DNA of 64,000 nucleotides from CAVOXO01 sp963700425 (lineage in GTDB: Bacteria > Actinomycetota > Acidimicrobiia > Acidimicrobiales > Microtrichaceae), in the NCBI GenBank assembly GCA_963700425.1, contig CAVOXO010000001.1, forward strand, positions 558,001-622,000, written 5' to 3'. The notes under the pieces are model-generated. The model did no database searches, was not told the DNA's origin, and was given only the letters and a program-made list of their open reading frames with translations. Made by a program: the position numbers and the translations under genes. This document shows, one piece after another, positions 25,979-35,643 of the stretch; within the stretch, counting starts at the first letter, position 1; every line of letters starts with the position of its first letter.

Positions 25979-27133
25979 GTGACGAAGGTCCCCGGAGAGC
26001 TCGGAATCGGCATGATCGGCTCCCGGTTCATGGGGCGGGCGCACTCCAACGCCTGGATGTCCGCTCATCGCTTCTTCGATCTCCCGACGACACCGGCCAT
26101 GGAGGTGGTGGCGGCCCGCGATCCGGTCGATCTGGCCGCCTTCGCCCCGCGATGGGGCTGGCGCCGTTGGACCACCGAATGGCACGAGCTCGTCTCCGAC
26201 CCCGAGGTCGACCTGGTCGACGTCACCACGCCCAACGACTGCCACGCCGAGCAGGCCATCGCCGCGCTGGAGGCGGGAAAGGCGGTGGCGTGCGAGAAGC
26301 CGCTGGCGGGAACCCTCGCCGATGCCCGTCGCATGGCGGCCGCCGCCGAGGCGTCGTCGTCGCCGACCTTCGTCTGGTACAGCTACCGGCGGGTCCCGGC
26401 ACTGGGGCTGGCCCACCGGCTCATCGCCGAGGGACGGCTCGGACGCATCTATCACGTCCGCGCCGCCTACCTGCAGGGGTGGGGCGGTCCCGACACCCCC
26501 CGCCTGTGGCGCTTCGACGCCGAGCGGGCCGGGTCGGGCGCGCTGGGCGACCTGGCCGCCCACATCGTCGACATGGCGCGCTACCTCACCGGCGACGAGA
26601 TCGTCGAGGTTTCCGGGGCGATCGAGAAGCGTTTCATCGACCGACGGCCGCTCCCCGAGGACCCTGCCCTCTCCGCTCCGAGCACCGTCGACGACGCGGT
26701 GCTCTTCATCGGTCACCTGGCGGGGGGAGGCGTCGCCAGCTTTGAGGCCACCCGCTTGGCGACCGGAGTGAAGAACTCCAACCGCATCGAGATCCACGGC
26801 GAGAACGGTGCGCTGTCGTTCGACTTCCAGCGGATGAACGAGCTCCGGGTCTGGGATGGCTCCACAACAGGTTCCGAGCAGGGATGGACGACGATCCAGA
26901 CGACCCACGAGGACCACCCGTGGGCGGGATCGTGGTGGCCCGACGGCCACGGTCTCGGCTACGAGCACACCTTCGTCAATCAAGCCGCCGACATCGTCAA
27001 GGTGCTCGGCGGGCGGGAACCCGAGACACCCATGCCCGACTTCGCGGACGCCTTCATCACCCAGCGGGTGCTCGAGGCCGCAGTGACCTCGGCCCGGGAA
27101 CGGCGTCCCGTGTCCGTCGACGAGATCAGGTGA
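25979..27133 (+). CDS. Gfo/Idh/MocA family oxidoreductase (second copy)
   Basis: 384-residue member of the same superfamily but a different subgroup. ELGIGMIGSRFMGRAHSNAW is the Rossmann start; the conserved lysine is in ACEKPLAG; ALGDLAAHIVDMARYLTG holds the C-terminal motif with catalytic Asp/His candidates. TFVWYSYRRVPAL is typical of members acting on sugars or inositols. The GTG start lies 62 bases from the divergent Gfo/Idh gene. GlcG/HbpS-like and haloperoxidase-like genes follow closely. It probably oxidises an imported sugar; cofactor and substrate are unassigned. Confidence 0.88.
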   Translation: MTKVPGELGIGMIGSRFMGRAHSNAWMSAHRFFDLPTTPAMEVVAARDPVDLAAFAPRWGWRRWTTEWHELVSDPEVDLVDVTTPNDCHAEQAIAALEAGKAVACEKPLAGTLADARRMAAAAEASSSPTFVWYSYRRVPALGLAHRLIAEGRLGRIYHVRAAYLQGWGGPDTPRLWRFDAERAGSGALGDLAAHIVDMARYLTGDEIVEVSGAIEKRFIDRRPLPEDPALSAPSTVDDAVLFIGHLAGGGVASFEATRLATGVKNSNRIEIHGENGALSFDFQRMNELRVWDGSTTGSEQGWTTIQTTHEDHPWAGSWWPDGHGLGYEHTFVNQAADIVKVLGGREPETPMPDFADAFITQRVLEAAVTSARERRPVSVDEIR

Positions 27134-27140
27134 TGGTTCC

Positions 27141-27551
27141 GTGCGACAGGTGACCGAACTGACCCACTCGGAGGCGGCGCGCATCATCGACGCCGTGCGC
27201 GTGGAACTGGAGCGCGACGGTCGCGGGGCGGCGATCGCCATCGTGGACAGCCACGGAGAGCTGCTCGCCTTCCTCCGAACCGATGGATGCCCGCTGCCGC
27301 CGATCGCCATCGCCGCCAACAAGGCGTATTCCGCCGCCCGGCAGGGCATCGAGTCGAGGGAGATCGGCGACGACGCCCGGGCGCGGGCGTATCCGCTGTC
27401 CAACTTCGGCGATCCGCGGATCACCGGCTGGGGTGGCGGGGTCCCCATCCTCTCCGACGGGCTCGTCGTGGGCGCGGTCGGAGTGAGCGGTCTCCCCGAG
27501 GACGACGACATGGCACTCGCCCGCCTGGGTGCCGCCGCGCTCGGTTCCTGA
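27141..27551 (+). CDS. GlcG/HbpS family protein
   Basis: 136-residue GlcG/HbpS (DUF336) protein. The N-terminal LTHSEAARIIDAVRVELE helix, AIAIVDSHGELLAFLRTDG, and the glycine-rich GWGGGVPILSDGLVVGAVGVSG are the family pattern. Some relatives bind heme or cobalamin, and others are linked to glycolate or sugar-acid metabolism. It starts at GTG seven bases after the Gfo/Idh gene and ends seven bases before the haloperoxidase-like gene, so all three are likely co-transcribed. Confidence 0.87.
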   Translation: MRQVTELTHSEAARIIDAVRVELERDGRGAAIAIVDSHGELLAFLRTDGCPLPPIAIAANKAYSAARQGIESREIGDDARARAYPLSNFGDPRITGWGGGVPILSDGLVVGAVGVSGLPEDDDMALARLGAAALGS

Positions 27552-27558
27552 ACCGCTC

Positions 27559-29433
27559 GTGCTCCCACGACGTGTCATCGCAGGCGTTGCCGCCTTCGGG
27601 GTTCTGGTCGTCGGTGTTGTCGCGTGCACGAGTGCCGACGACCGCCCGGGGGGCGCCGCCGCCATGCTGGCAGACTGCGAACGTTCCACCGATCCGTCGA
27701 TGTCGGTGGCACGCCTCTGGGACGAGCAACTCCTCGAGGCGGTTCGCAACGACTTCCCCGCCCCCACCGTCCATTCCCGAAACCTCTATCACGTGTCCGC
27801 GGCGATGTGGGACGCGTGGGCCGCCTACGACGACGAGGTCACAGGCGTGTTCGTGGACGACAAGGTCACCGCCACCGATGTGGGGGCAGCGCGGGAGGAA
27901 GCTCTCAGCTTCGCCGCCTACCGGATACTGGTGGAGAGATACCTTCCATCGCCGGGGGCGGAGGTGTCGGTGACGAGCCTCGACGAGTTGATGGACGCAC
28001 TCTGCTACGACCGCTCGTTCGTGACCACCGAGGGGGACAACCCTGCGGCGCTGGGCAATCGCATCGGCGCGGCCGTCCTCGCCGCCACGATCGACGACGG
28101 GTCCAACGAGGCCGACCTCTATGCTGACCCCGACTACGAACCCGTCAACCCGCCGCTGGTGGTCGCCGACCCGGGGACCACCATGAACGACCCCGACCGC
28201 TGGCAGCCCCTTCAGTTGGAGGGAATGGTGGCCCAGAACGGGCTACCTCTCGACACCGACGTCCAGGAGTTCGTCGGTCCGCAGTGGGGTGGAGTGACAC
28301 CGTTCGCCATCTCCGGTCCCTCCGCCGACGGCCGCCCCCCGCTCGACCCCGGACCCCCGCCCGCCCTGGCGGACCCGGCCACTCACGACGAGTTCCAGAC
28401 CGAGGCGCTCGAGGTCATTCGCTTCAGCTCGTTCCTCGATCCCGCCGATCCGGAGACGGTCGACATCGGCCCCGCCTCCCGCGGCGACTCCACCCTCGGC
28501 ACCTATGACGGCGACGGTCGTGACCTCAATCCGGTCACCGGCGAAACCTATGAACCGGTGGTGGTGCGACAGGGCGACTACGGCCGGGCCGTGGCGGAGT
28601 TCTGGGCCGACGGACCCCGATCCGAGACTCCGCCGGGGCACTGGAACACCATCGCGAACTCTGTCTCCGACGATCTCGACGAACTGCGGATCGGCGGGGA
28701 CGGCCCCGTCATCGATCGCCTGGAATGGGACGTGAAGCTCTACCTGGCGCTGAACGGCGCCGTTCACGACGCGGCGGTCGCGGCGTGGGGAACGAAGGGG
28801 TACTACGACTCCTCGCGGCCCATCTCGATGATCCGCTACATGGGGGGCCTGGGTCAGTCGTCGGACCCCGTCGGTGCGTCGTATCACCCTGACGGAATCC
28901 CTCTCGAGGAGGGTCTCGTCGAGGTGGTGACCGATGAGTCGAGCGCCCCCGGGGAGCGTCACCAGGCCCTGGTCGACCACGTGGGCGAGGTCGCCGTCCG
29001 GACGTGGCAGGGAGCGCCCGCCGATCCCGAGACCGAGGCGGGGGGGACGGGCTGGATCCGCGCCGTCGAGTGGGTGCCGTATCAGCGATCGACCTTCGTC
29101 ACTCCGTCGTTCGCCGGATACGTGTCCGGCCACAGCACCTTCAGCCGTGCCGCCGCCGAGGTGCTCACATCGATCACCGGCAGTGAGTACTTCCCGGGAG
29201 GGTTGGGCGAGTGGACGATTCCCGCCGGCTCCCTCGAGTTCGAGGCCGGGCCCACCAGCGATGTCGTGTTGCAGTGGGCGACCTATCGCGATGCGGCCGA
29301 TGAAGCCGGAGTCTCACGGCTGTACGGGGGCATCCATGTCAGAGCGGATGACCTTCCGGGACGGGTCATGGGCGCGACGTGCGGAGAGGCCGCATGGGAG
29401 CGCGCTTCGCGCTTCTTCGCGGGAACGGCCTGA
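27559..29433 (+). CDS. Vanadium-dependent haloperoxidase-type lipoprotein (PAP2 fold)
   Basis: 624-residue protein of the vanadium-haloperoxidase/PAP2 group. All three vanadate or phosphate motifs are complete: K413-x6-RP (KGYYDSSRP), SGH with His525 (YVSGHSTF), and SR586-x5-H593 (SRLYGGIH). The N-terminus is short and basic, then hydrophobic, with a lipobox VGVVAC (Cys23), so it is likely anchored outside the membrane. I start at GTG 27559, which gives this signal; an earlier in-frame start would overlap the previous gene. It could oxidise halides with peroxide or act as an acid phosphatase; the motifs do not separate these. The acidic 260-340 region suggests calcium or salt exposure. Confidence 0.84.
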   Translation: MLPRRVIAGVAAFGVLVVGVVACTSADDRPGGAAAMLADCERSTDPSMSVARLWDEQLLEAVRNDFPAPTVHSRNLYHVSAAMWDAWAAYDDEVTGVFVDDKVTATDVGAAREEALSFAAYRILVERYLPSPGAEVSVTSLDELMDALCYDRSFVTTEGDNPAALGNRIGAAVLAATIDDGSNEADLYADPDYEPVNPPLVVADPGTTMNDPDRWQPLQLEGMVAQNGLPLDTDVQEFVGPQWGGVTPFAISGPSADGRPPLDPGPPPALADPATHDEFQTEALEVIRFSSFLDPADPETVDIGPASRGDSTLGTYDGDGRDLNPVTGETYEPVVVRQGDYGRAVAEFWADGPRSETPPGHWNTIANSVSDDLDELRIGGDGPVIDRLEWDVKLYLALNGAVHDAAVAAWGTKGYYDSSRPISMIRYMGGLGQSSDPVGASYHPDGIPLEEGLVEVVTDESSAPGERHQALVDHVGEVAVRTWQGAPADPETEAGGTGWIRAVEWVPYQRSTFVTPSFAGYVSGHSTFSRAAAEVLTSITGSEYFPGGLGEWTIPAGSLEFEAGPTSDVVLQWATYRDAADEAGVSRLYGGIHVRADDLPGRVMGATCGEAAWERASRFFAGTA

Positions 29434-29495
29434 GCATGCACTGTGGGAACCCATGTCGATAGGTTTCGTCACGATCACGCCAGCGGAGGAACCCG

Positions 29496-30926
29496 ATGAC
29501 ATCACGAACAGCCCATGCATTCGGCTCCGACGCGCTCGGTGACCACGACGGCGTCGCCCTGGCGGAGCTGATCCGGACGAAGGATCTGTCTCCCCGCGAG
29601 GTGGTGGCGGCGGCCGTCGAGCGCGCCCAGGCGGTCGACCCGGCGATCGGCGCCATCGCCGCGTACTCGTTCGACGCCGCGCTCGAGGCGTCCACCGACG
29701 CGGTCTCGGGTGCCTTCGGGGGCGTTCCGACCTTCATCAAGGATCAGTTCGACGTCGCCGGACTACCGACCCGATACGGGTCCGAAGCCTTCGAGGGCGC
29801 GAAGCCGGCAACGACGACCGCCGAGGTCGCTCAGCAGATGTTCGACATGGGCATGGTCTGTCTCGGCAAGAGCACCCTTCCCGAGTTCGGGCTGACGGCG
29901 TCGACGGAGTTCCCCCACGACGCCCCCACGCGCAACCCGTGGAACACGGATCGATCGGCGGGCGGATCGTCGGGTGGAGCGGCCGCCCTGGTCGCCGCGG
30001 GCGTCGTCCCTCTGGCTCACGGCGCCGACGGTGGAGGCTCGATCCGCGTTCCGGCGGCGTGCTGCGGGCTCGTCGGATTGAAGGCCAGCCGTGGCCGACT
30101 CGTCGAGGCGCCGGACATGCGGCGAATGCCGGTCCGGATCGCCAACGAGGGCGTTCTCAGCCGCACGGTGCGCGACACCGTCACCTTCTTCAGCGAGGCC
30201 GAGAAGCGCTTCCGGAACCCCGACCTACGTCCGATCGGAACGCCGGCAGGCGCTCCCGGCCGTCGACTCCGTATCGGGGCGATCAGCGAGGCACCCACAG
30301 GGGTCGACATCGACGACCCCACCCGCGGGGTCTTCGCCGACACCCTCGAGCTGTTGGAGGACCTCGGCCACGACGTCGAACCCTTGGCGCCACCGGTGTC
30401 CCACCAGTTCGCCGACGACTTCATCCACTACTGGTCGATGATGGCCTTCGCCATCTCCGTCGGTGGGAAGCGGCTCTTCGACCCGTGTTTCGAGCGTGAC
30501 CGGCTGACCGACGTGAGCAAGGGCCTGGCTCGGCGCTTCAGGAGTCGGCTGGCGGCCACACCCGGCGCGCTCCGACGTCTTCGTCGGTCCGGTGCCGACT
30601 ACGAGCTCCTGTTCGGTGGACTCGACATCGTGCTGTCGCCCACCGTCGCCCACCTGCCGCCGCCCATCGGGTACCTCGGGACGGATCTCGACTTCGACAC
30701 GCTCTTCCCCAGGGTCGAGCAGTGGGTCGCCTTCACTCCGTGGGCCAACGCGGCGGGGGCACCGTCGATATCGATTCCCCTCGGGCGCGACGAGGCGACG
30801 AACCTTCCGGTCGGAATGCTGTTCGGTGCGAGCCGCGGGGAGGACGGCCTCCTGCTGGAGCTCGCAGCCGAGATCGAAGCCACCAGGCCGTGGCCGACCC
30901 TGGCCGCCGTGGCGCCGTCGGGCTGA
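29496..30926 (+). CDS. Amidase (amidase signature family)
   Basis: 476-residue amidase signature hydrolase. The Ser-cisSer-Lys triad is visible as Lys82 (FIKDQFD), Ser158 (SAGGSSGG) and nucleophile Ser182 (GADGGGSIR). GLVGLKASRGR closes the signature. Family members cleave amides, including fatty amides and aryl amides, and some are GatA-like, but no gatB or gatC is nearby. GGAGGAA precedes the ATG by about seven bases. It follows the haloperoxidase-like gene by 62 bases, in the same direction. Substrate unknown. Confidence 0.9.
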   Translation: MTSRTAHAFGSDALGDHDGVALAELIRTKDLSPREVVAAAVERAQAVDPAIGAIAAYSFDAALEASTDAVSGAFGGVPTFIKDQFDVAGLPTRYGSEAFEGAKPATTTAEVAQQMFDMGMVCLGKSTLPEFGLTASTEFPHDAPTRNPWNTDRSAGGSSGGAAALVAAGVVPLAHGADGGGSIRVPAACCGLVGLKASRGRLVEAPDMRRMPVRIANEGVLSRTVRDTVTFFSEAEKRFRNPDLRPIGTPAGAPGRRLRIGAISEAPTGVDIDDPTRGVFADTLELLEDLGHDVEPLAPPVSHQFADDFIHYWSMMAFAISVGGKRLFDPCFERDRLTDVSKGLARRFRSRLAATPGALRRLRRSGADYELLFGGLDIVLSPTVAHLPPPIGYLGTDLDFDTLFPRVEQWVAFTPWANAAGAPSISIPLGRDEATNLPVGMLFGASRGEDGLLLELAAEIEATRPWPTLAAVAPSG

Positions 30927-31039
30927 TCATGCAGCGGTTCTGCCGGCCGGCGCAGCGGACCGCGTCGCCGAGGCGTCCACTACCGTGAGGCGCGCCCGAG
31001 GGATCGCGTCGGGCTCGCTCACAACGAACCGGGGGACAC

Positions 31040-32575
31040 GTGAAGGTTCCGCTGACCATCCGAGATTTCATCGACCGCGGGGCGACGGTGTATCCGGAAC
31101 GACTCGCCGTGGTCGATGAGCCCGACCAGCCGGCGGACTCACTCGGTTCGCTCACGTTCGCCGAGCTGGCCGAACGGGCCCGGGCTCAAGCTGCGGCGCT
31201 CGATCGGCTGGGCATCGGTCCGGGCGAGCGTGTGGCGATGGTCTCGCACAACTCGGCTCGGCTCTTCTCGTCGTTCTTCGGGGTGTCGTGCTGGGGCCGC
31301 ATCTTCGTTCCCATCAACTTCCGCCTGAACGTCGAGGAGATCCGCTACATCGTCGAGCACTGTGGGGCATCGATGTTGCTCGTCGATCCCGAGCTCGCCG
31401 ACTCCCTTGATTCGATCGGACATCCGCGCACCTGGGTGATGGGCGCCGATGCCGATGCCGAACTGCACGATCACGACGTCGAGCCGGTGCCCTGGGAGCC
31501 CGACGAGGACGCAACGGCGACCATCAACTACACCTCGGGCACCACCGCCCGCCCCAAGGGTGTGGAGCAGTCCCATCGCAGTCTGTGGATCAACGCCACG
31601 ACGTTCGCGCTCCACACCTCGATCACCGATCGCGACTCGTACCTCCACACTCTTCCGATGTTCCACTGCAACGGCTGGGGGCTGCCCTATGCCACGGTCG
31701 GCATGGGAGTCACCAACGTCGTCCTCCGAAAGGTCGACGGGGCCGAGATCCTTCGGCGGGTCGACCAACACGGCGTCTCGCTGATGTGCGGCGCCCCCGC
31801 GGTCGTCGCAGGGATCCTCGACGCCGCGTCCGAGGGGAGCGGTCCCGTCCCGGGGGCGGGCCGTACCCGGATCGTCGTCGCCGGAGCGCCACCGCCGACC
31901 GCGACGATCGAGCGGGTCGAGACCGACCTCGGGTGGGAGTTCATCCAGATCTACGGCCTCACCGAGACCGCACCGCTCCTCACCGTGAACCGCAGCCGTG
32001 GGGAATACGATGAACTCAGCCCCGCGGAGCGGGCCCAGAAGCTCAACCGTGCGGGAGCACCCGCGCTCGGTGTCCGCATGTCCACGACGGACGACGACGA
32101 GATCATCGCCCGGTCCAACGTCGTGCTGAAGGGCTACTGGGAACAACCCGAGGCCACCGACGAGGCCATCGACGGCGGCTGGTTCCACACCGGTGACGGC
32201 GGCTTCATCGATGACGAGGCGTACGTGAACATCGCTGACCGGAAGAAGGACGTCATCATCTCGGGCGGGGAGAACGTGTCGTCGATCGAGGTCGAGGACG
32301 CCCTGTTCGACCACTCGGACGTGACCGAGGTCGCGGTCATCGGGGTTCCGGACGAGAAGTGGGGTGAAACGGTCAAGGCGCTGGTCGTGCTGGCTCCCGG
32401 CTCGGAGTCGACCGAGGCCGATCTCATCGAGCACTGCCGGGGCCGGCTCGCCCACTACAAGTGCCCGACGAGCGTCGAGTTCCGCGATCAGCTGGCCCGC
32501 ACCGCGACCGGAAAGCTCCAGAAGTACAAGCTGCGCGAGCCCTACTGGGCCGGGCGGGAGAAGTTGGTGAACTAG
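31040..32575 (+). CDS. Acyl-CoA synthetase (AMP-dependent synthetase/ligase)
   Basis: 511-residue adenylate-forming enzyme that activates a carboxylic acid with ATP and joins it to CoA. The P-loop is YTSGTTARPKGV; IYGLTETAP is the A5 motif; GWFHTGDGG and DRKKDVIISGGENVSS are the A7-A8 motifs; the catalytic C-terminal Lys is in TATGKLQKYKL. The layout is that of medium- or long-chain fatty-acyl and similar ligases. The GTG start has GGGGGA upstream. It is separated by 113 bases from the amidase, which could release a carboxylic acid for it. Confidence 0.92.
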   Translation: MKVPLTIRDFIDRGATVYPERLAVVDEPDQPADSLGSLTFAELAERARAQAAALDRLGIGPGERVAMVSHNSARLFSSFFGVSCWGRIFVPINFRLNVEEIRYIVEHCGASMLLVDPELADSLDSIGHPRTWVMGADADAELHDHDVEPVPWEPDEDATATINYTSGTTARPKGVEQSHRSLWINATTFALHTSITDRDSYLHTLPMFHCNGWGLPYATVGMGVTNVVLRKVDGAEILRRVDQHGVSLMCGAPAVVAGILDAASEGSGPVPGAGRTRIVVAGAPPPTATIERVETDLGWEFIQIYGLTETAPLLTVNRSRGEYDELSPAERAQKLNRAGAPALGVRMSTTDDDEIIARSNVVLKGYWEQPEATDEAIDGGWFHTGDGGFIDDEAYVNIADRKKDVIISGGENVSSIEVEDALFDHSDVTEVAVIGVPDEKWGETVKALVVLAPGSESTEADLIEHCRGRLAHYKCPTSVEFRDQLARTATGKLQKYKLREPYWAGREKLVN

Positions 32576-32602
32576 GCCCATCCGGCCCGATCTTGCGTCG
32601 GT

Positions 32603-33514
32603 TCACTCCGCCCGTCTGCGGATCTCGAATCGATCGACGTGAGCAGAGACGTGATCGAGGGTGGCGTCCTCGAGGCAGCCGAAGAACCGGCGCCGGCCCA
32701 ACGGCCCCATGCCCTGTTGGACGATCAGCTCGACGGTGTCGTCGTCGAGTTGGGTGATCTCGCCGATGGAGGCATCGTGGGGGAGCCGGGTCTGGCACGC
32801 GATCCACAGCGCCTCACCGATCTCCTCCGCGGGTTCTGCGCCACCCCGTTGGGAGATGTCCAACCGGACGTAGGTTGTTCCCTGTTCCGCGCCGGGTTCC
32901 GTCCGGTTCTGAGTGGCGTCGCGGATGATGAAGATCGTTCCGATCAGCACTGCCGCCCCGACGGCGGCGGCGGCAACCTGCACGAGGAGACCGAGGGGGT
33001 GTCGGCCGGTCCGTCGGGTCGGACCCTCGCCGGGCTCGTCGTCGGTCCGGCCCGGGTCGAGACCGGCATCGGGCGTCAACAGTCGTGCCGTCACGGTGTC
33101 CACGGTGGTACCGGCGATCGCGCCGGCCAGACGCTCGATCACGTAGGCCAGGGCGGACAGCAGTGCTCCCGCCCCGATCAGCAGGGGAACGAACACGCCG
33201 AAGCCCTGCGGCGGTTCGCGGAGCCACTTGAAATGCCGTGATGCGTGCGCGGCGTTGCTTCTCCCGATGGTGAGGGTGGTCTGATCGATGCCCCGGGTCC
33301 GAGCCTCCAGCCGGTCGATCCGCCCCGACAGCTGTTGCAGACTCCGAACGACCATTCCCGTCGTCAACGAGACGAGCGCGGTCAGGAAGAAGAGCCCCGA
33401 GATGAAGGCACGGTTCCACTCCCAGCGGTAGAGGTAGACGAGCACGTACGCGCCGGATACGAGGAGGACGACCCAGGTCCCCAGTCGAAGGATCAGGCCG
33501 ACCGCTCGGTTCAC
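32603..33514 (-). CDS. Multi-pass membrane protein, unknown function
   Basis: 303 residues. Hydrophobic segments lie at about 5-26, 35-54, 105-132 and 173-197. Between the second and third is a coiled-coil-like heptad stretch (SLQQLSGRIDRLEARTRG). The C-terminal 100 residues form a soluble domain with AEEIGEALWIACQTRLPHDA and ELIVQQGMGPLGRRRFFGCL. I recognise no family. Its start overlaps the stop of the PEP-synthase-like gene by four bases, so the two proteins were presumably made together. Confidence 0.75.
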   Translation of the reverse strand: MNRAVGLILRLGTWVVLLVSGAYVLVYLYRWEWNRAFISGLFFLTALVSLTTGMVVRSLQQLSGRIDRLEARTRGIDQTTLTIGRSNAAHASRHFKWLREPPQGFGVFVPLLIGAGALLSALAYVIERLAGAIAGTTVDTVTARLLTPDAGLDPGRTDDEPGEGPTRRTGRHPLGLLVQVAAAAVGAAVLIGTIFIIRDATQNRTEPGAEQGTTYVRLDISQRGGAEPAEEIGEALWIACQTRLPHDASIGEITQLDDDTVELIVQQGMGPLGRRRFFGCLEDATLDHVSAHVDRFEIRRRAE

Positions 33515-35605
33515 GACGACACCTCGGTCGACCGACCGGAGGGCTCCCGCCCCCCGGCGTGGTCGTCGGGGTCGATCGCCCGCACCTCGCCGAGCGTACC
33601 GTCGACGAGCAGCGGGGTCCCGGGCGGAAAGCGGGCCAGCGCACCGGTGACCCCGACCACGGTGGGAACACCCATCTCCCGGGCCAGGATGGCCAGGTGC
33701 GACAGGGCGCTGCCCGTTTCGGCCACCAATCCGTCGAGCGACGGGAGGAGGGGGGCGAGCTGCGGTTCGAGGTGGGCGGTGACGAGAATGATCCCCGGCG
33801 CGTCGGCACCCGGCGACACCCGGTGTCTGACCTCGCCGACCACTCGACCTCCACCGGCGGGAACTCCCTGGCCAGAGTGCCCGGGACGCGCCTGCGCGAT
33901 CACGTCGCCGTCCGAGCTCAACCTGAAGGCCTCGGGCAGCGGCGGACCGGGCTGGACCGTCGCTCGGGCCGCGAGATCGTCAGGAGGGGCACCTCCCTCG
34001 GTGATGGCGAGGAACTCGTCCCAGGTGAGCATGGCGACGAGCTCCGCTTCCGGTAGGGCTCCCTCGGAGTGCAGCCGTCGGCCAACCGATCGCGACGCCA
34101 CGGCCAGGAGCTCCTGGAGCCATCGGGTCCGGAGCCGGAGAGCGTCTCGGAGTCCGAGATCCGCGACCGTCGCGCGCCGCGGGGTGGGAGCGGAGCCGGA
34201 GGCCGGGGGTGCGGGCAGTGGGCGGGGACGTGAGACGGCCGGCGCGGTCAGCGCCAGCACGATCGGATCGTGTTCGGCGATCTCTTCTTCGGGTACGCCG
34301 TCAGCGCGGGCTCTGGCGAGTGCCCCGAACGCGACGATTCCCGTCGGGACCGCGGAGTCCTGGTCGCCGAGGAGCATTCCGGCCAGCACCTCGAGGGCGT
34401 GCACGCTCGCCAGGTCCCTTCGAGCTCCGGCCATGAGGGCGGCGATCTCGCCGACAGGCAGCTCCGCCAGATCGGGGATCGACACCAGCTGAGTGTCGAT
34501 GGAGTCAATGAGGCCGGCGGCGAGATCGGGAAGAGCGACCCGGGTCCGTCCGACCCGCCAGGCCACCCCCACGTGGCGAACGAGGGCCCTGGGGGCGACG
34601 CGACTCCAGAAGCCCTGATCGCCCCGGATGTGGCCCAGGAGCTCCAGGTCGACCGCGGCCCAGCCGCCGACGGCGGTCACCACCGGCGACTCGTCGATCC
34701 GTTTCGCGCTGACAGCTCCCGTGACCCGCAGCGCCCGCACCATGCCCTCGCGGAGCGGAGTCAGCCACAGGTCGACCTCCAACGTCGACAGGGGGTGAGG
34801 GAACGTTTCCGCGATCGGTCCCGGTCCCAGGAGGCACGTCCGCGGAGCTGCCGCAGCGATCGCTGTCACAGGACGGCTCTGCAGCAACCACAGTCGATCG
34901 TCGCGACCCACCGCCCACTCGATGTCCTGGGGTGATCCGAAATGCCGGGCGGTGTGGCGGGACATCCGGACGAGCTACCGCCGGATCGAACGCGGCAGCG
35001 CCGGAACGACCTCGGTGTGCGAGCTGGCGATGACGCCGTCCGGCCGGCGACAACTCGAAATGAGCTGCGGTGATCGAACCGCTCACGAGCTCGTCGGGTC
35101 GAGAGGGAACGGTCTCGACGACGATGCGGTGTCGCTGACCCCCGACCGGATCGACGCCGAACATCACCCCGCCCAGCCGCGCGTCGAGCTGGGACTGAAC
35201 GAGAACGGCCATGGGCAGGGGCCCCGCGCTCTGATCTCCGATCGCCCCCGCTGAGTCGATCACCTCCTGGACCGCGTCCTCGAACGCCGCCCAGGTGTCA
35301 ACGTCGAGCACCGACGTGAACTGGCCCGCCATCGATGACTCGCCGGCATCCTCGATGGTCGAGGAGGACCGGACCACCAGCGTGGTCTCCCCGCCTCCCA
35401 TCCTCTCCCAGGCCTCACGCAGGTCACCCACCACCTCGGCATCATCGAGACCCCGCAGGGCGCCGCCGGTCGTCAAGACGAACCCGGGCTGGATCGGGGC
35501 ACCGGCGTGTGAGCACCGAGCCAGGTTGGCCGCCTTCGCGCCCGCGATCTCCGGCCGCCGTGCGTCGGGGTCGGAGAGGTCGATCACTGCTGGGATGGGC
35601 ACCAC
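33511..35605 (-). pseudogene. PEP synthase / pyruvate phosphate dikinase-like protein, frameshift plus in-frame stop
   Basis: The N-terminal part is an ATP-grasp PPDK_N domain: AGAKAANLARCSHAGAPI, then GFVLTTGG, LVVRSSSTIEDAGESSMAGQ, and MFGVDPVGG. The C-terminal part ends in the phosphohistidine domain ETGSALSHLAILAREMG with the swivelling His, then GTPLLVDGTLGEV. Between them the frame shifts +1 at about 35036-35046 (into DGVIASSHTEVVPAL). A TAG at 34975-34977 then interrupts before HFGSPQDIEWAVGRDD. Corrected length would be about 697 residues. Members phosphorylate pyruvate or other small molecules, including rifampin. A shift and a nonsense codon within 80 bases could be clustered errors or genuine decay. 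GTG 35605 is the likeliest start. Confidence 0.72.
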
Positions 35606-35643
35606 GTCGGACGGTAGCGTCGTGACATGACCGGAGGAAATGG

